The notes below the pieces were generated by a model that saw nothing but the letters and a program-made list of their open reading frames with translations, had not been told where the DNA came from and did no database searches. A stretch of DNA of 64,000 bases, from assembly GCA_031761405.1 (NCBI GenBank), contig JASEVX010000011.1:40922066-40986065 (forward strand), written 5' to 3'. Source of the stretch: Serripes groenlandicus. Its lineage: Eukaryota; Mollusca; Bivalvia; Cardiida; Cardiidae. The position numbers and the translations under genes were made by a program. Of the stretch, positions 44,598 through 56,949 are shown in pieces (within the stretch, counting starts at the first letter, position 1; the number at the start of each line of letters is the position of its first letter).

Positions 44598-44770
44598 AAT
44601 TGATTGATTGTTTGGTGTTTTACGCCGCTTTAAACAATGTGTCTGCTATATCACGGCGTTTCCTGGGTAAGTTACGAGTACTACTGGTTCATTTATCCTG
44701 ACACCAGGGGGTCAGTTGTAATCCTAACCCCGCAACCCTGAGCGCCAAGGAGGGCAGCCATTACTTACAG
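44598..44770 (-). mobile_element. tRNA-derived SINE, second family, partial
   Basis: TTGATTGATTGTTTGGTGTT, ATATCACGGCGTTTCCTGGG and ACTACTGGTTCATTTATCCT match the inverted body of 4308-4545. The tRNA-like head is missing. Confidence 0.65.
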
Positions 44771-44817
44771 AATACCTTTAGGGTCATCGCCTGTGAATGT
44801 GTTCATCTGAAACGCGG

Positions 44818-44982
44818 TACTAGATAGTACGATGATGAAAACGCGACAGTACAATGATGATAATGCGACAGTACGATACTACGATATTACGATGGTAAAA
44901 ACGAGACTGTACGATGATGATAACGCGACAGTACGATAACGAAAACGCGATAATACGACAGTACGATGATGATACTTGGTGC
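44818..44982. repeat. Degenerate minisatellite GACAGTACGATGATGATAAC
   Basis: GCGACAGTACGATGATGATA and variants recur about seven times at 20-26-base spacing. Confidence 0.75.
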
Positions 44983-45009
44983 GCAGTGCTGTGGGGATAG
45001 CATTTCGAT

Positions 45010-45145
45010 TGACATATGAGCTGTTCCACGAGATAACTAACATTTTGGTTTCTGCGTATTACGTATGGAGGCAGATCAGCCTGTGCAGTTGCAATTCTTG
45101 AAACAGAAAATCCACAGGAGGCGAAAAGTGTCCGTCCGGGTGCGC
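45010..45145. mobile_element. MITE fragment, GAGCCGTTCCACGAG family
   Basis: GAGCTGTTCCACGAGATAAC, GCAGATCAGCCTGTGC and AAAATCCACAGGAGGCGAAA are in the family order. The right end is missing. Confidence 0.65.
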
Positions 45146-45505
45146 GATAAGTGCATTAAAAGATCAACGTGTACGTATGTGCAGGCTAATCCTAGGTTAC
45201 ACTTTTCTCAAATGTTCTTAATTTCGCATTCTTAGGAAATTCTGCATGTAGATATCCTTGTATATCTAGTCGATCAATAAGACTTCTTGTTAAAATTAAC
45301 CGTTACATTTTCTTCGACAACACGGAAGGATTTCAAAATTAGCAAAAATATAAATAAATGAGGGAAATAAAGAAATCAGCTTTCTTGGCTTATTTGCGAT
45401 TTTCTACTGGTTATTAATAAACTATTTATGTTTAAGTTTAAAAAGTTAAAAACACACCCGTCTCAATAAACCATGAGTCTAAAGCAATAGGTATACATAT
45501 TTAAC

Positions 45506-45756
45506 CATCCTCGGTACCCAGGCTTTTCATAAACTATGTGATACCCTGGGCAAATTGGCTGTACACATCTCGTACTCATGAATAATTCATGAGGTCAAAT
45601 GCAGCCGCTTGATTGGACGCATGACATAAACCTCATGCGGTACGAACATTGCAGTGTAGTTACGGAGGAAATCATGGTGCATGCTTTACGAAGTTTCGCT
45701 TGTCAATTTGCCCAGGGGTATCATATGTTTTATGAATAGCCTGGGTACCGAGGATG
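45506..45756. mobile_element. MITE with ATCCTCGGTACCCAGGC ends
   Basis: CATCCTCGGTACCCAGGCTT at the left and AGCCTGGGTACCGAGGATG at the right are inverted repeats that continue through GATACCCTGGGCAAATTG. A 77-bp relative is inserted at 58562-58638. Confidence 0.8.
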
Positions 45757-45815
45757 ATATTTACCTGTCACACAATTACCCTCTAATGGTTCCCCCGATC
45801 CGCTCGACCGACCAG

Positions 45816-46005
45816 CCCTGTGTTCCATAGTCACAAAACTCAAAACCTGTTTTGCGAAACCTATATAGGTTTTGTCGATATACCGTTCCTTAGTCGGTTA
45901 ACCAAACATGTTCTACGTGCCCTGTGTTCCATAGTTAACACAACGTAAACAGGTTTAAGCTATGTCTATGGAACGGAACGAAACCTACAAACCTAAAACG
46001 AACTC
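45816..46005. mobile_element. CCCTGTGTTCCATAGT element
   Basis: CCCTGTGTTCCATAGTCACA starts the element; CCTGTGTTCCATAGTTAACA recurs inside it, and ACCTATATAGGT is a central palindrome. An inverted relative lies at 57040-57210. Confidence 0.6.
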
Positions 46006-46029
46006 TCTATAAAAGAAGATAAAAATCAC

Positions 46030-46307
46030 ATTACGGTAGCTCAGTCGGTAGCGACGTGGGCTGTCAATCCAGGGGTTGTGAGTTCGAATCCCGGCTCGGC
46101 CAACTTTTTTTCCGACGATTGACAAAAGTCAATGCGACATGCGTCATCCACCAATGGGCTTAGTCTATGTGGAAAAGCAGCCAGTTGCTTGGGAAGATTG
46201 TTGTGTGCAGTACTGGGGTGAGAAAACCAGGAAATGCATGAGTAGGTGAACAGCCTCCGTGATATTACTGATAAATTGTTAAAAACGGCGTTAAACCTCA
46301 ATCAATC
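46030..46307 (+). mobile_element. V-SINE/RUDI-like SINE, best preserved
   Basis: The tRNA-like head has an A box (GTAGCTCAGTCGGTAGCG) and a B box (GAGTTCGAATCCC). The body has AAAAGTCAATGCGACATGCG and GTGGAAAAGCAGCCAGTTGC. The tail is GGCGTTAAACCTCAATCAATC. Length and structure match RUDI-type molluscan SINEs; the family name is from memory. Confidence 0.8.
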
Positions 46308-46499
46308 TACATGTTCAAATTAATCGATACTGTACGTGTAATCCCGTCAAACCGATTGGATATCGGTATTCTACGAACAGTTTCCGACAAGTCACTCGCT
46401 TACTTTAATTGCTATTTAATTATTTCTTCTTTTCTAAACCCAAATAGACTGAAATATTTTTTATTTACAGTTAAGACGTCCTATTTGACGAAGTAGTAT

Positions 46500-46900
46500 C
46501 ATGTACTGCGTAGTTAAAAAAGAATCCTCAATGCAGATAACTTGAGTGTCCTTAGGCTAGTCATTCACTCTGACTTCTGTTAGGGCGACAAGTTCACCAA
46601 CGTATGATTTGCCTGTCTTTCTCTCATCTTTACACAACCTATCATTATTCTCATCCTTGGTTTCTATTTACCATTCGTCGGGAGAAATTGGTTATTTCAC
46701 GATGTCTGAAACATCCGGAGATTCTTCCACATTTAACGAACGTCGACTGACATTATACTCATACGTTTATGGAAAGAACTGTCGAATTCAAAATTATAAG
46801 TTTTATTTCATTTGCAACTTATTATTGAGGACAATGTTTAACAACAATTTAGGTGCAAACAGTATGCATATATAATGAGTTACGAGGTTGGACTTTGCTA
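46500..46900. repeat. Diverged duplicate of 60640-60905
   Basis: AACTTGAGTGTCC, CTGTCGAATTCAAAA and TTTTATTTCATT occur in the same order in both regions, with much divergence between. The open frames inside show no domain. Confidence 0.5.
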
Positions 46901-47439
46901 TACATGTAGATGCATATAGTTGTTGAAAACACGTAATTAATTTAAACAGAGGGCCTTGTTTGAAGCGCGTAAAATCTAGAGCTTTACATAAAAATCAAAG
47001 CTACATATGTGCAATGAGTCATATTTGAAAACAGTGTATTTAAAAGACAAGTTGCCAAAACGGTCAGTTTCTTTCGACATAATACTTTCAAGACCATCTT
47101 AATTTCTCTGTAGATGTCTTCGGTTGAGACTTGTCTGAAAATAGCGTATGATATTTTGGCTTATTTCATATTTGTAGCCTGTATTCAGATGACAGATATA
47201 CATATACAAGTACATCCAATATAATTGGTAGACATATGTCGGGTGAAAACTTGATTTACAGTAGGAATAAAGCTTCTAGGAGTGAGCATCGTCAATGAAC
47301 CAGCATATAAGTAAAGGACATGTGTAAATGTCTTCCAAGGAAGCTTCGGAAAGTCAAAAGTAACTAGTTTTGACCCCAAATGACCCAGTTTCAAACCCGA
47401 CTCCACATACTTTAAATGGTAGTAATTGCTGCACTCCTT

Positions 47440-47545
47440 GGCGATCATGGTTGCGGGGTTATAATTACGACTGACTGGCTGGTTCCAGGATAAACTGGAA
47501 CGGTAGTACTGGTAACTTACCAAGAAAACGGCGTGCTAAAGCTGA
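47440..47545 (+). mobile_element. SINE fragment, second family
   Basis: TTACGACTGACTGGCTGGTT, GGTAGTACTGGTAACTTACC and AACGGCGTG match the body of 4308-4545. Confidence 0.6.
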
Positions 47546-47549
47546 ATAA

Positions 47550-48990
47550 CTTGATGGAGATCATTGTTCTGATCAGGTTTGATGATTTCAATTGCAAATT
47601 TGACCCCAAGTGTGCTCACAGGGTTTTCTAGAATGTGTCATAGTCACGTAGTTCTAGACCCAACATGATTCAGATTCGAACCTGACTGCGATTTGATGGC
47701 GATGAATGTTCTGATGATTTTTACAAAAGTTTGGATAAACACGCGAGACATGATGGCCCTTGATTGCTAACCTGAGTTATGCCAACAACATAGTCACTTA
47801 CATAAACTCATTTTGTGGTCAGGTAAGCTATTACTAAAATGTTAGCAAGATTTTCTTCAATGTTGCCTAGTGACCTAGTTTTTTACCTGACTAGAGCAAT
47901 GTTCAAACCCATCCTAGATATCAGATAAACACTCATTCTGGCAAAGGTTCAAATTTAACAAGAGCTGTTCGCAAGACGGCATGCTCGACTTTTTAGCCAT
48001 TTGATACTATTGTCAACAGTTGTTACCGAGATAGTAGCTTGATAGTATAGTACTATAAATCAAGTTGGATAAGTCTTGTTTGAATAGCGTCTGCAGTTTG
48101 TGAGAAAAGGCCTTGCATGCAAAACTTTAACCAGAATTTCTAAGTAAAAAAGGGCGATAATTCGCATTATAAGCTGGTAAGAGTTATCAAACATGATTGT
48201 TTATATAGGTGTGATAGTTGGGAAGGGTTGTATACAGTTTCAATGCAATGCATGAAGTAGTTACTAGGATATGGACTCTTAGTGTCATTTCACACAAAAC
48301 TTCAACCAGAATTTCTAATAAAGGGCTATAACTTGCAGTAAATGCAGGATAGAGTAATCTAACTTAATAATCTACATAGGTGTGATAGTTTGAAAGGATT
48401 GTATAAAGTTTGATGCAATACATTAAGAAAATATAGAGATATGGATTATAAATGTAGTTGCACGCTAAACTTAACCAGAATTTCTAAGTTAAAAAAGGGC
48501 CATAATTTGCATTTAATGCTAGATAGAGTTATCATACTTGATTGTTTACATATGTGTGATGGTTGTGAATGGTTGTATAAAGTTTCAATGCAATGCATCA
48601 AGTAGTTACTAAGATATGGATTCTTAATGAACTTTAACCAGAATTTCTAATAGAAAAAGGAGCATAATTGTGTCAAAATCTGATATAGAGTTTTGGGACT
48701 TGTTCTACAAGGTCATTTGATGATGTCCAATATGTGCGTGAAGTTTTATAGCATCTGTTGTTTGTGAGAAAAAGCCTTGCATGCACAACTTTAACAAAAA
48801 TTCTAAGTCCAAAAAGGGGCATGACTGTGTCAAATTCTTATATAGAGTTATGGGAATTGTCCTGCAATGTCATTTGATGATGTCCAATAAGTGTGTGAAG
48901 TTTCAAAGCGATAGCATCTGTTGTTTTTGAGAAAAAGCCTTGCATGCAAAACTTAAACCAAAGTTGCAACACCGACGCACAAGTGACTGT
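47550..48990 (+). repeat. Remnants of AACAAGAG-type elements with about 170-bp units
   Basis: 47550-47930 has GACC-rich units (TGACCCCAAGTGTGCTCAC, CTAGTGACCTAG) like those in the nested element at 29381. AACAAGAGCTGTTCGCAAGA at 47957 begins another element whose core has five to six units of about 170 bp with CCTTGCATGCAAAACTTTAA and CCAGAATTTCTAAG. The right end is not clear. Confidence 0.6.
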
Positions 48991-48994
48991 TATA

Positions 48995-50015
48995 TTTCTA
49001 CAAAATTACCTTAAAATCAGACATGCAGATTCAGAAGAGAAGTATTTCATTTGTCATTCAACCAACCAACAACCCTTCTGAGGCTGCAGTGTTTTGCATA
49101 GAATTTAAATGTTTAACAATTTTATTACAGGACCCCATTATAAAGAAACATTTGTGTGATATTTGGTTGAAATCGGTGCAGTGGTTTAGGAGGAGATTAA
49201 TGATTTAAATAAATAAGTAATTACAAAACTAATCTACATGTCATTTTATTCTGTAATGAAGTAAAGTAGACATATGCACTTTATTATATATCACATCATT
49301 TTAATAACATGAACAATGGTTTATAAAAAGGTTAATAAAAGTAATCTTCCAAAGCAATTAAGATTGATTGGAGTTTAATGCCATTTCCAACAGTATGTCT
49401 TATATATAAAACTTCAACCTGTACACAACATTTCTTCTTCAAAAAGAAAATAGCCATTGATGCAGGTCATAATATTTCCAAAGTCATATGCTGCAGATAT
49501 GTTGTATGTTGGTTTGGGTTAAGCAACATATTTAACAAAGGAATTTTCGAGTGATTTCTACAGATTCACTGAATGTTGGGAAGGATTAACATCTTGGCCA
49601 AAATGTGAACATATCTGTAAATGAAATTTTCATAAATGAATAGAGCTGAAAACAATGTGGCTAAAAGAGTAATTTCTCGTTTTCTCAAGGCATTTTTAAA
49701 AGTTGTCTGCTGCGCAGCATCCGGTGTGTCTGTATGAGGTAAAGGGTTCTGTTTGATATTTACTTTCATGTTTCCTGAAAAAAGAAGACAATATATATAT
49801 ATATCCCAACATGTAAATTTATCACAATCAAACGTTTGCACTGTAAGTAGTAGTTGTCTATACAACTATTCTGGCAAATGGCACAGAAAATGAATACAAA
49901 TACAAGGTGGTTTTAAATCAAACTTAATTCTATAATTAAATAATCTAAATTTAACAAAATCCTTGATACAGGTGACTTCTTTTGCCTCCATAGCACATCT
50001 CTTTCTGTTCGAAAA
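48995..50015. other. No gene; MITE traces
   Basis: 49020-49210 resembles part of a GGCGGCCATG-type unit. Around 49500-49750, CTGCAGATATG, GTTGTCTGCTGCG and GTGTGTCTGTATGAGGTAAA are traces of the TTAA-flanked MITE. A (TA)n run lies at 49790-49804. Confidence 0.4.
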
Positions 50016-50020
50016 CAAAC

Positions 50021-50884
50021 AAGAGGGCTAAGATGGCCCTACATCGATCACTTGATCATTTGTCTGTGAATGTAAACTGCAGGGAATGGACAGTCAACAA
50101 AACAGCTTATCAATTTAAGACATTAAATCATTTTGTCATTTTGCCCCTTTTTTGATGCCTCCTGAATGCCATTTTTTTCAACCAAACAGTATGCCTTGAA
50201 CAATCTTTGTAGAGGCTCACCCACGGAATATTTCTACCAAACTATATTGGAATCTGACATGCAGATTCAGAGGAGGAGATTTTTAAAGTTTGGACATTTT
50301 GCCCCATTTCTGATGCCGCAGCAACCCTGGCGGCCATGTTTTTCAACGGATCGGACATATTTGAACAATCTTGGTAGAGGGTGCCCCAAGGAACATTTGT
50401 GCAAACTAATTTTCAAATCGGGCTAATAATTTTTTGGACAAGAAGATTTTTAAAGTTTGAACAATGCACATATAAGGAAACCAAGCTTCGCCCCCTGGCG
50501 GCCATGTTTTTTCAACGGATCGGGAATATTTGAACAATCTTGGTAGAGGGTACCCCAAGGAACATTTGTGCAAAATAATGTTTAAATCGGGCCAGTACTT
50601 TTGGACAAGAAGATTTTTTAAGATTTGGCAATTTTCCCCTTTTCTGTTGCCGCAGCAACCAAAGTTCTCAATGGAATTTAAATTTTTGAACAATTTTGTA
50701 AGTGGTCCACCAACGGAACATTTGGTTGAAATTGATCAAGTGGTTCAGGAGGAGATGATTTAAATGTCTAAATGTCTAAATGTTAACAACGGACGACGGA
50801 CGACAGACGACGGAAGACGGACAAAAAGTGATCAGAATAGCTCACCTTGAGCCTTTGGCTCTTTGGCTCTAGGTGATCTAAAAA
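50021..50884 (+). mobile_element. AACAAGAGGGC element with GGCGGCCATG units
   Basis: AACAAGAGGGCTAAGATGGC opens it; GACGGACGACAGACGACGG and AATAGCTCACCTTGAG close it. Three to four units of 140-180 bp contain CCTGGCGGCCATGTTTTTC and TTGAACAATCTTGGTAGAGG. It belongs with 26589 and 52501. Confidence 0.7.
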
Positions 50885-50889
50885 GCAGC

Positions 50890-51785
50890 CCATGAAGTTA
50901 AATTTGTCTTTCTCTAACAACAATTTCATGAAATAGTATAATATTGGCATATTAAATACATGTATTATAATTATGTATATCAAGCTATGAATAACCTGTG
51001 TACTGTAGTTAGATGAATCATGCCTTATCTTGAATTCAACAATCATTGCTAATGGTACATTTAAGATTAAAATGAACATAAATCAAATAATGCATTCATA
51101 ACTCTTAAAAATAAGCTGCAAGTTAAATTTTCTTTTAATGATTGGTTCTAAAAATTAACAAAATGTATATTTTGTTTGCTTTCCTTGCTTATAATAATGA
51201 TGCAAATGATAACATTGGAAACAACTAGATCTATCATATGACTAATATCCCAATATGTTACTCTGTTACAGGACATGGATCATGTATACTATTCATGGTC
51301 TGGGCATGGCTGTTTAAATGTAAAATTATCAAAATCACAACTTTGTACAAAATATCAAACTGGATTGCCTCTCCTCTAGATATAGAAGAAAAAAACCACT
51401 GACCAACCGACACTGTGACCCCACAATACACAGATTCATGGTAGAGGTATAAATAAAAATAAATTGCTCAATTATTCCATCCAAGTAAAACATCCTGTCT
51501 CAAAGTTTCTTCTGAATTTTTCACATAATCTGTTCTTTACTCAAATGTTTTCAATTGAACATTATTTAAAAAGCTTATCTTTCAAATACAAAAACATATA
51601 CCTGGACAAGCAAATGTAAGCAACATACTTATTTATTTCTTGAATGCCATTCCTTACTGCATCCATGCCTTGAACCTGGTAATATTCAAAGAACAAGTTT
51701 AAATTTCATTTTATTTATTTCTATCTATTTCCCAAACACAACAAATCAAAACTAGAACTATCACTGATGATGATAAACACCCCCA
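50890..51785. other. No gene seen
   Basis: AT-rich sequence with no clear repeat boundary or coding signal. Confidence 0.35.
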
Positions 51786-51789
51786 AAAC

Positions 51790-52035
51790 AGCACATTGAC
51801 CCACACCATAACTTAATAAGTAAAAGGGTCATAACTCTGTAAAATAACATGCAATTGTAAGACCTTTAGGATATGCACATCTCCTCTTGGTATAAAAGCT
51901 TCATGTAAAATGTTATTGAATTCCACCCAGTGGTTTGTAAGAAATAGGCTGCACAAAATATGGCTTCCGACAGACAGACAGACCAACAAAGTGACTCCTA
52001 TATACCCCGTCTTCTTCGAAGGGGGGTATAATAAT
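51790..52035. repeat. Dispersed repeat ending TATATACCCC..GGGGGGTATAAT
   Basis: It ends GACAGACAGACAGACC..TCCTATATACCCCGTC TTCTTCGAAGGGGGGTATAA, a small terminal hairpin after a primer-like (CAGA)n stretch. The minus-strand frame over it is a repeat shadow. Confidence 0.5.
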
Positions 52036-52500
52036 CTAAATAAAGACAATTTGTTTTTGAATTAAGTTTTAAACATTGCAGCAAAAGGAGAAATGGTTCA
52101 TTTTAAATTGACAACTGCAGACAAGTCAAAATGTACTTGCATGTAGCAAATGGTAAAATTGCATTAAACATTAGTACATTCATGACATCAGTTGCCACAG
52201 AGTACCTGGATTTGTGAACTGATTTCCCTGTACAAATTATAAGTGTAGATTTGATGAAACAGAATCCAATTCAAATTATTCACTGATGCAGTCCGCTTTT
52301 GACATTTCTGCAGCAATATCTTTGTTACAAACGTTTAAAATTCTCAATTACAAAAAGTTTCCTTTATTCTGCCACCCTTTTCTTTAGATGTTTTAAATGA
52401 GTTTCAAAACAGCATATATCAGACATGTTTTTAATAGAAATATATGCCTCTTATTCTGACAACATGTTTTTTACATCTTTTGGTTATATTGTTGTATAAC

Positions 52501-52925
52501 AACAAGAGGCGCAAGAGGGCCAGTATCGCTCCATTGCCATTAGGCAAAAATTAAATCTCCAAACAGCCCAGCACCCTGGTGGCCATGTTTTTTTACCAAT
52601 CACCATGGCTTGAAGGAATCTTTTAGGGTGTCACTCAAGGAACATTTAAGCAAAATTATTCGAAAATCAGCCAAATACTTTGGGAGGAGAAGATTTTTAA
52701 AGTTTTCACTATAGCCATATATTGCAAAAATAGCCACTCCCACTGGCAGCCATGTTTTTCCACCAATCAACATGGCTTGAAGGAAACCAGAATTTTTGAG
52801 GATCCACATAAATTGAAGGAATTTAGGAGAGGACATTGAGAAGATGCTTCTTATGAAGTTTCATCCCAATGTTTAGGGAGCAAAAGTTGTTTGAAACGAA
52901 AAGTTGACACAAGCACGCACACCGG
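52501..52925 (+). mobile_element. AACAAGAGG element, two to three GGCGGCCATG units
   Basis: ACAAGAGGCGCAAGAGGGCC begins it; CCCTGGTGGCCATGTTTTTT and CACTGGCAGCCATGTTTTTC mark two units; GACACAAGCACGCACACCGG is near the right end. Confidence 0.6.
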
Positions 52926-53513
52926 ACAATTCGTTGTGACATAAGCTTGACTGGCTTTAAGTTTAACCTAGTGGAGCTTAAAACTGGTAGTGCAAAACAC
53001 GGCTTAAAGACCAACCTATTTCCAGTTGTGATCACCTATTTCCAGTTGTAATTATTCTTTCTTAGTAAACTGTACAGCAGGCCATCTGCAACATGCTTGG
53101 ACTGTATATCCTTTCCTTACTAATGACAAATAAAATGTATAAGAAAGGGAATGTTTATTGCTCCACATTTGATACAATAATGCAAAAGTGAAATTTTATT
53201 TACCGTTTTTCTTTCTGACAAACAACAAATCTGCAGCACATTACTTATATATAGTATTATAGTAATATAGTACCGTACTTATATACACATATATTGGCAA
53301 AATATTATTATATATGAAGGAGTTAATTTATTTCCAGCCCTGCATTCAATGACTGATCATAACACACAATCCCAATAATGAACATATGAAGCAGGAGTTA
53401 TTTTTATGTTTAATACTGATTGATTTTAAAGTATAAATGTTTAATAACCTTTTGCTTCATTCTGATGCTTCTATTCAATAATTTTACTTTTATTACTAGA
53501 TATTTTTCTTTAT

Positions 53514-53735
53514 CCCTTTCCCTCATACGACAATTCTGCAGCAGACGACTTTGGACATATTTTGTCAAACAATATAAAATCTCTATAATTGAATGGATAA
53601 CCTATGACTAAAAGTTGAAAACATTGTGTCAAAAGGAGAAATTGCTCGTTTTGAGCAATTTCTTCTTTTGTCACTATGTTTTCAAAAAGCCGTCTGCTGC
53701 AGAGGCGTTAGAAAGCATCTACATGAGGGAAAGGG
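53514..53735. mobile_element. TTAA-family MITE with TTAT target duplication
   Basis: CCCTTTCCCTCATACGACA and CATGAGGGAAAGGG are the ends; TTAT precedes and follows. The centre is a long hairpin, GGAGAAATTGCTCGTTTTGA..GCAATTTCTTCTTTTG, flanked by GCAGCAGACGAC and GTCTGCTGCAGAGG. Confidence 0.8.
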
Positions 53736-54278
53736 TTATTTTTGATTAGATGTTTTCAAAGTCCTCTGCGACTGATTTGTTATATGTAGGAATGGCTTAA
53801 ACACAGGGCTCATATATGCTAATCTTCTGGTCAGTTTCTATAAACACATCTTATTTTGGAAAGATAGCATCTGCAAGCATGAAAGTATAATGTAAACATG
53901 TATATTTGAAAACATGGTGGATGAAAAGGAAATTAAATTAAGATCATTTATCTTCTCCCACAATTGTTTCTAAAGCTATTTGCTGCATGTTTGTAAAAAG
54001 TCATCAGCTCCAGAAAAAGATTTTACCAGTGTACATGTATGGAACAGCTATTCAACTATTCTGCTGCATTTCAAAACACACTTTCTATCAAAGAAATGGA
54101 ATCATGAAAATAATAGATACAAATATTTACATACACACCGTTTCTAATAAGCCCATCATTATGTTCTTCTATCAAAAGTATGCAAGAAACAACCACATCT
54201 GGTCATTCCATAACATCCAGTCTGTTTTGCCTTTATGGAAGATGGAAAGAAAGATATAATTACAATTTAATTCTTTAA

Positions 54279-54493
54279 CCCTTTCCCTCATACAACAATT
54301 ATGCAGCAGACAACATATTTTGTCAAAAAATAGAAAGTCTCTATAAGGGAATGGATAACCTATGATTAAAAGTGGAAAACATTGTGGCAAAAGGAGAAGT
54401 TGCTTGTTTTGAGTCATTTCTTCTTTTGTCACTATGTTTTCAAAAAGCCGTCTGCTGCATAGGCGTCAGAAAGCATCTATATGAGGAAAAGGG
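54279..54493. mobile_element. TTAA-flanked MITE
   Basis: CCCTTTCCCTCATACAACA to ATATGAGGAAAAGGG, with TTAA at 54275-54278 and 54494-54497. Same interior as the copy at 53514. Confidence 0.85.
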
Positions 54494-54689
54494 TTAAATG
54501 GAGATGAGAATTTAACATTTGTAAAAAGCTTTTCTCAGTACTGTATATAGTCATCAACTTGTCAAACATTGAAATATAATAGATCCAGAGACCTAGACAC
54601 ACTATGATATATCACTCTTTTAACCATTTCCAACGTATAAGAAAGACACTGCAACTGATAATATTTTATTGGTGTTTTATGCTGCTTTC

Positions 54690-54865
54690 AGCATTATTTC
54701 AGTTATATCACGGCAACAGTTCACTTATTCCTGATCCCTTGGTAAACAAGCCAGTACAAGGCTATGAAATGAGCCTTGCCCAAGTGCACTCCACCATGAC
54801 CACTGTGCCTTGACTGGGGATTGAAACCGGGATGCCCGATTTCAAATCCCGACACTAACCACACT
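54690..54865 (-). mobile_element. tRNA-Ser-like SINE, third family
   Basis: TTTATGCTGCTTTCAGCATT..ATATCACGGCAACAGTTCAC..GTGCACTCCACCATGACC and a head with GGATTGAAACCGGGATGCCC on the complement. It matches the complete copy at 62337-62562. Confidence 0.65.
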
Positions 54866-54889
54866 GATAATGTCAATAAATGAAAGAAT

Positions 54890-55040
54890 ATTAATTGAAT
54901 CGAGTTGAAAACATTCTAGTAAATGGAGAAATTGCTCATTATGACTTATTTCTCCCTTTGTCACAATGTTTTAAAATTCGTCTGCTGCATATACCGTACA
55001 TGAACGCCCAGAATGTGTTTGCAAGTGGGAAAAGGGTTAA
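54890..55040. mobile_element. TTAA-family MITE, diverged
   Basis: AATGGAGAAATTGCTCATTA..TTATTTCTCCCTTTGTCACA, CGTCTGCTGC and GTGGGAAAAGGGTTAA are present; the left end is lost. Confidence 0.6.
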
Positions 55041-55366
55041 ACATAATATTATTATTTTTTACCAACAACCTAGTGTTTGGTGAACAAATACCATTTTAAA
55101 CCTTTTCCTCATGCAGAGCCATACTGATGCATATATGCTTGTAACTATTAGTCTATTAAATCATTGAAGCAATTGAAATTATTCATCCTTAATGATTTGT
55201 TCTTAGATGTTTTCATCTGTTGATTCGCAGATGGTGATGTATGTGAGGAAGGATAAGTTAGGGAGATCATCTATAGAAACTCCTTGGAAACATTCTAAGT
55301 TAATTCAAGTAACATCGCGAAGTTCTAATAGATGGCAACTATCACAAGAGCAAGAGGGCGAGAGAG

Positions 55367-55505
<139 letters not shown>

Positions 55506-55559
55506 GGGACAGATATATATATATATATCAGTTACACTCGCAGGCAAACGTACGCTTAT

Positions 55560-56215
55560 TTTCATTATTATATACGTATGCCCCATACAAAATAGTGCTG
55601 ATTACCAATACATTTAAAACTTGAAACTATTAAGAATATTCAGATCCTCGTGATTCCAATAAGGAATCTTAAACACAATTTGGATCAAAAATGGGTAACT
55701 TGTTTTCCTTTTGCCTATGGAGATAAGCATGTCTTACAAAATAATAGTTATACGGGTCTTGTATGATGAGAAAAGAACAAAGTAGTTTATCACATGTACT
55801 ATACAAAATCATTACGATCCATGTGTATCCATTATGGGTCTGAAAAAGATAGGGGCCAATATAGAGTCAACCTTTATTCATAGTTTTCCCTATGCAGATC
55901 AGCATATGTTTCAAACTAAATGCATCCTATAATCGTGACAAATACACAGAAACTTACATACCCTTTCCCCCATACGACAACTCTGCAGCGGACGACTTTG
56001 AACATATTTTGTCAAAAAATAGAAAGTCTCTATAATTGAATGGATGACCTATGATTTAAAATAAACATTGTGGCGAAAGAAGAAATTACTCGTTATTGCA
56101 CAATTTCTTCTTTTGTCACTATGTTTTCAAAAAGCCGTCTGCTGCAGAGGCGTCAGAAAGCGTCTATATGAGGAAAAGGGTTAAAAAGCATTTAGATAAA
56201 TTTGATTCCAAAAAA
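55560..56215. repeat. Dispersed duplicate of 41620-42240, ending in a MITE
   Basis: Shares GGAGATAAGCATGTCTTACA and AGATAGGGGCCAATATAGAG with 41620-42240. It includes a 220-bp TTAA-family MITE at 55961-56180 (CCCTTTCCCCCATACGACAA to GAGGAAAAGGG then TTAA). Confidence 0.8.
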
Positions 56216-56240
56216 CGTAGAACAATGCCTGTACATTTGA

Positions 56241-56305
56241 GAGCCGTTCCACGAGAAAACCAACAGTATGGCCTCTGTATAATGTATCGACCTAGCCGGC
56301 GCAGT
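56241..56305. mobile_element. Left end of a GAGCCGTTCCACGAG MITE
   Basis: GAGCCGTTCCACGAGAAAAC..GTATGGCCTCTGTATAATG..ATCGACC; the rest of the element is absent. Confidence 0.65.
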
Positions 56306-56309
56306 CCGA

Positions 56310-56650
56310 TCGAGCGTTGAAACTTATTTGCAAAACTATTTTTAGTTCGCGACTATATTGTCTTATTAGGGTTGTATACATATCGTGTAATACGGGTACT
56401 ATATATAAATCATTCTCATTTGTAATCGTACGCGCATTGTGAAATAATTACTATACGTGACGTTCGTTCGGACCTAGAATACCCTTCACAAATATCGTTA
56501 CTTATCGACGATTTGTCACACGTGGATTAGGTTTTCAGATTCAAACAAGTGAAAGGATTAAGCAGCAGTGGGAAGTAAGATATTTTTATATTAATGATGA
56601 ATAAATAGATTGATTTTATTCAGGAAAAAGGGCAAGTTTACATTTCAGCG
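56310..56650. repeat. Duplicate of 58475-58905 (without insertion)
   Basis: GATCGAGCGTTGAAACTTAT, GACGATTTGTCACACGTGGA and GATGAATAAATAGATTGATT are shared in order. It has the uninterrupted version of the site that carries 77 extra bases in the other copy. Confidence 0.8.
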
Positions 56651-56809
56651 CTATTTCGAATGGCTGAAATTGTACTTGACAAAAGTGTGGAAGGACAAGT
56701 TTCAAAATGTACGAAACAAAAATATATTTAAAGCCACAAACGGATAACGTTGTACTGGTATTGAATTATTCTGACAAATGCTATATAATTATGTATTTGT
56801 ATGTATGTA

Positions 56810-56921
56810 AATATTGCTTTAGAGGGCCCCAAGGAAGATTAGTTTATTCTAATTGGGTTACACTCTGTAAATAAAGACTTTCATTCATTCATTCATTCAT
56901 TCATTCATTCATTCATTCAAT
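56810..56921 (+). mobile_element. LINE 3' end with (ATTC)n tail
   Basis: TTTAGAGGGCCCCAAGGAAG..TTGGGTTACACTCTGTAAAT AAAGACTTTCATTCATTC: a 3' UTR with AATAAA and about ten ATTC units. Confidence 0.6.
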
Positions 56922-56949
56922 AGTACGAATAGCTTAAACTGTTTATGTT

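Noticed and set aside
46030..46110. Functional tRNA gene at the SINE head
   Set aside because: The B box is good, but the sequence continues into a SINE body with copies elsewhere, and there is no proper acceptor stem.
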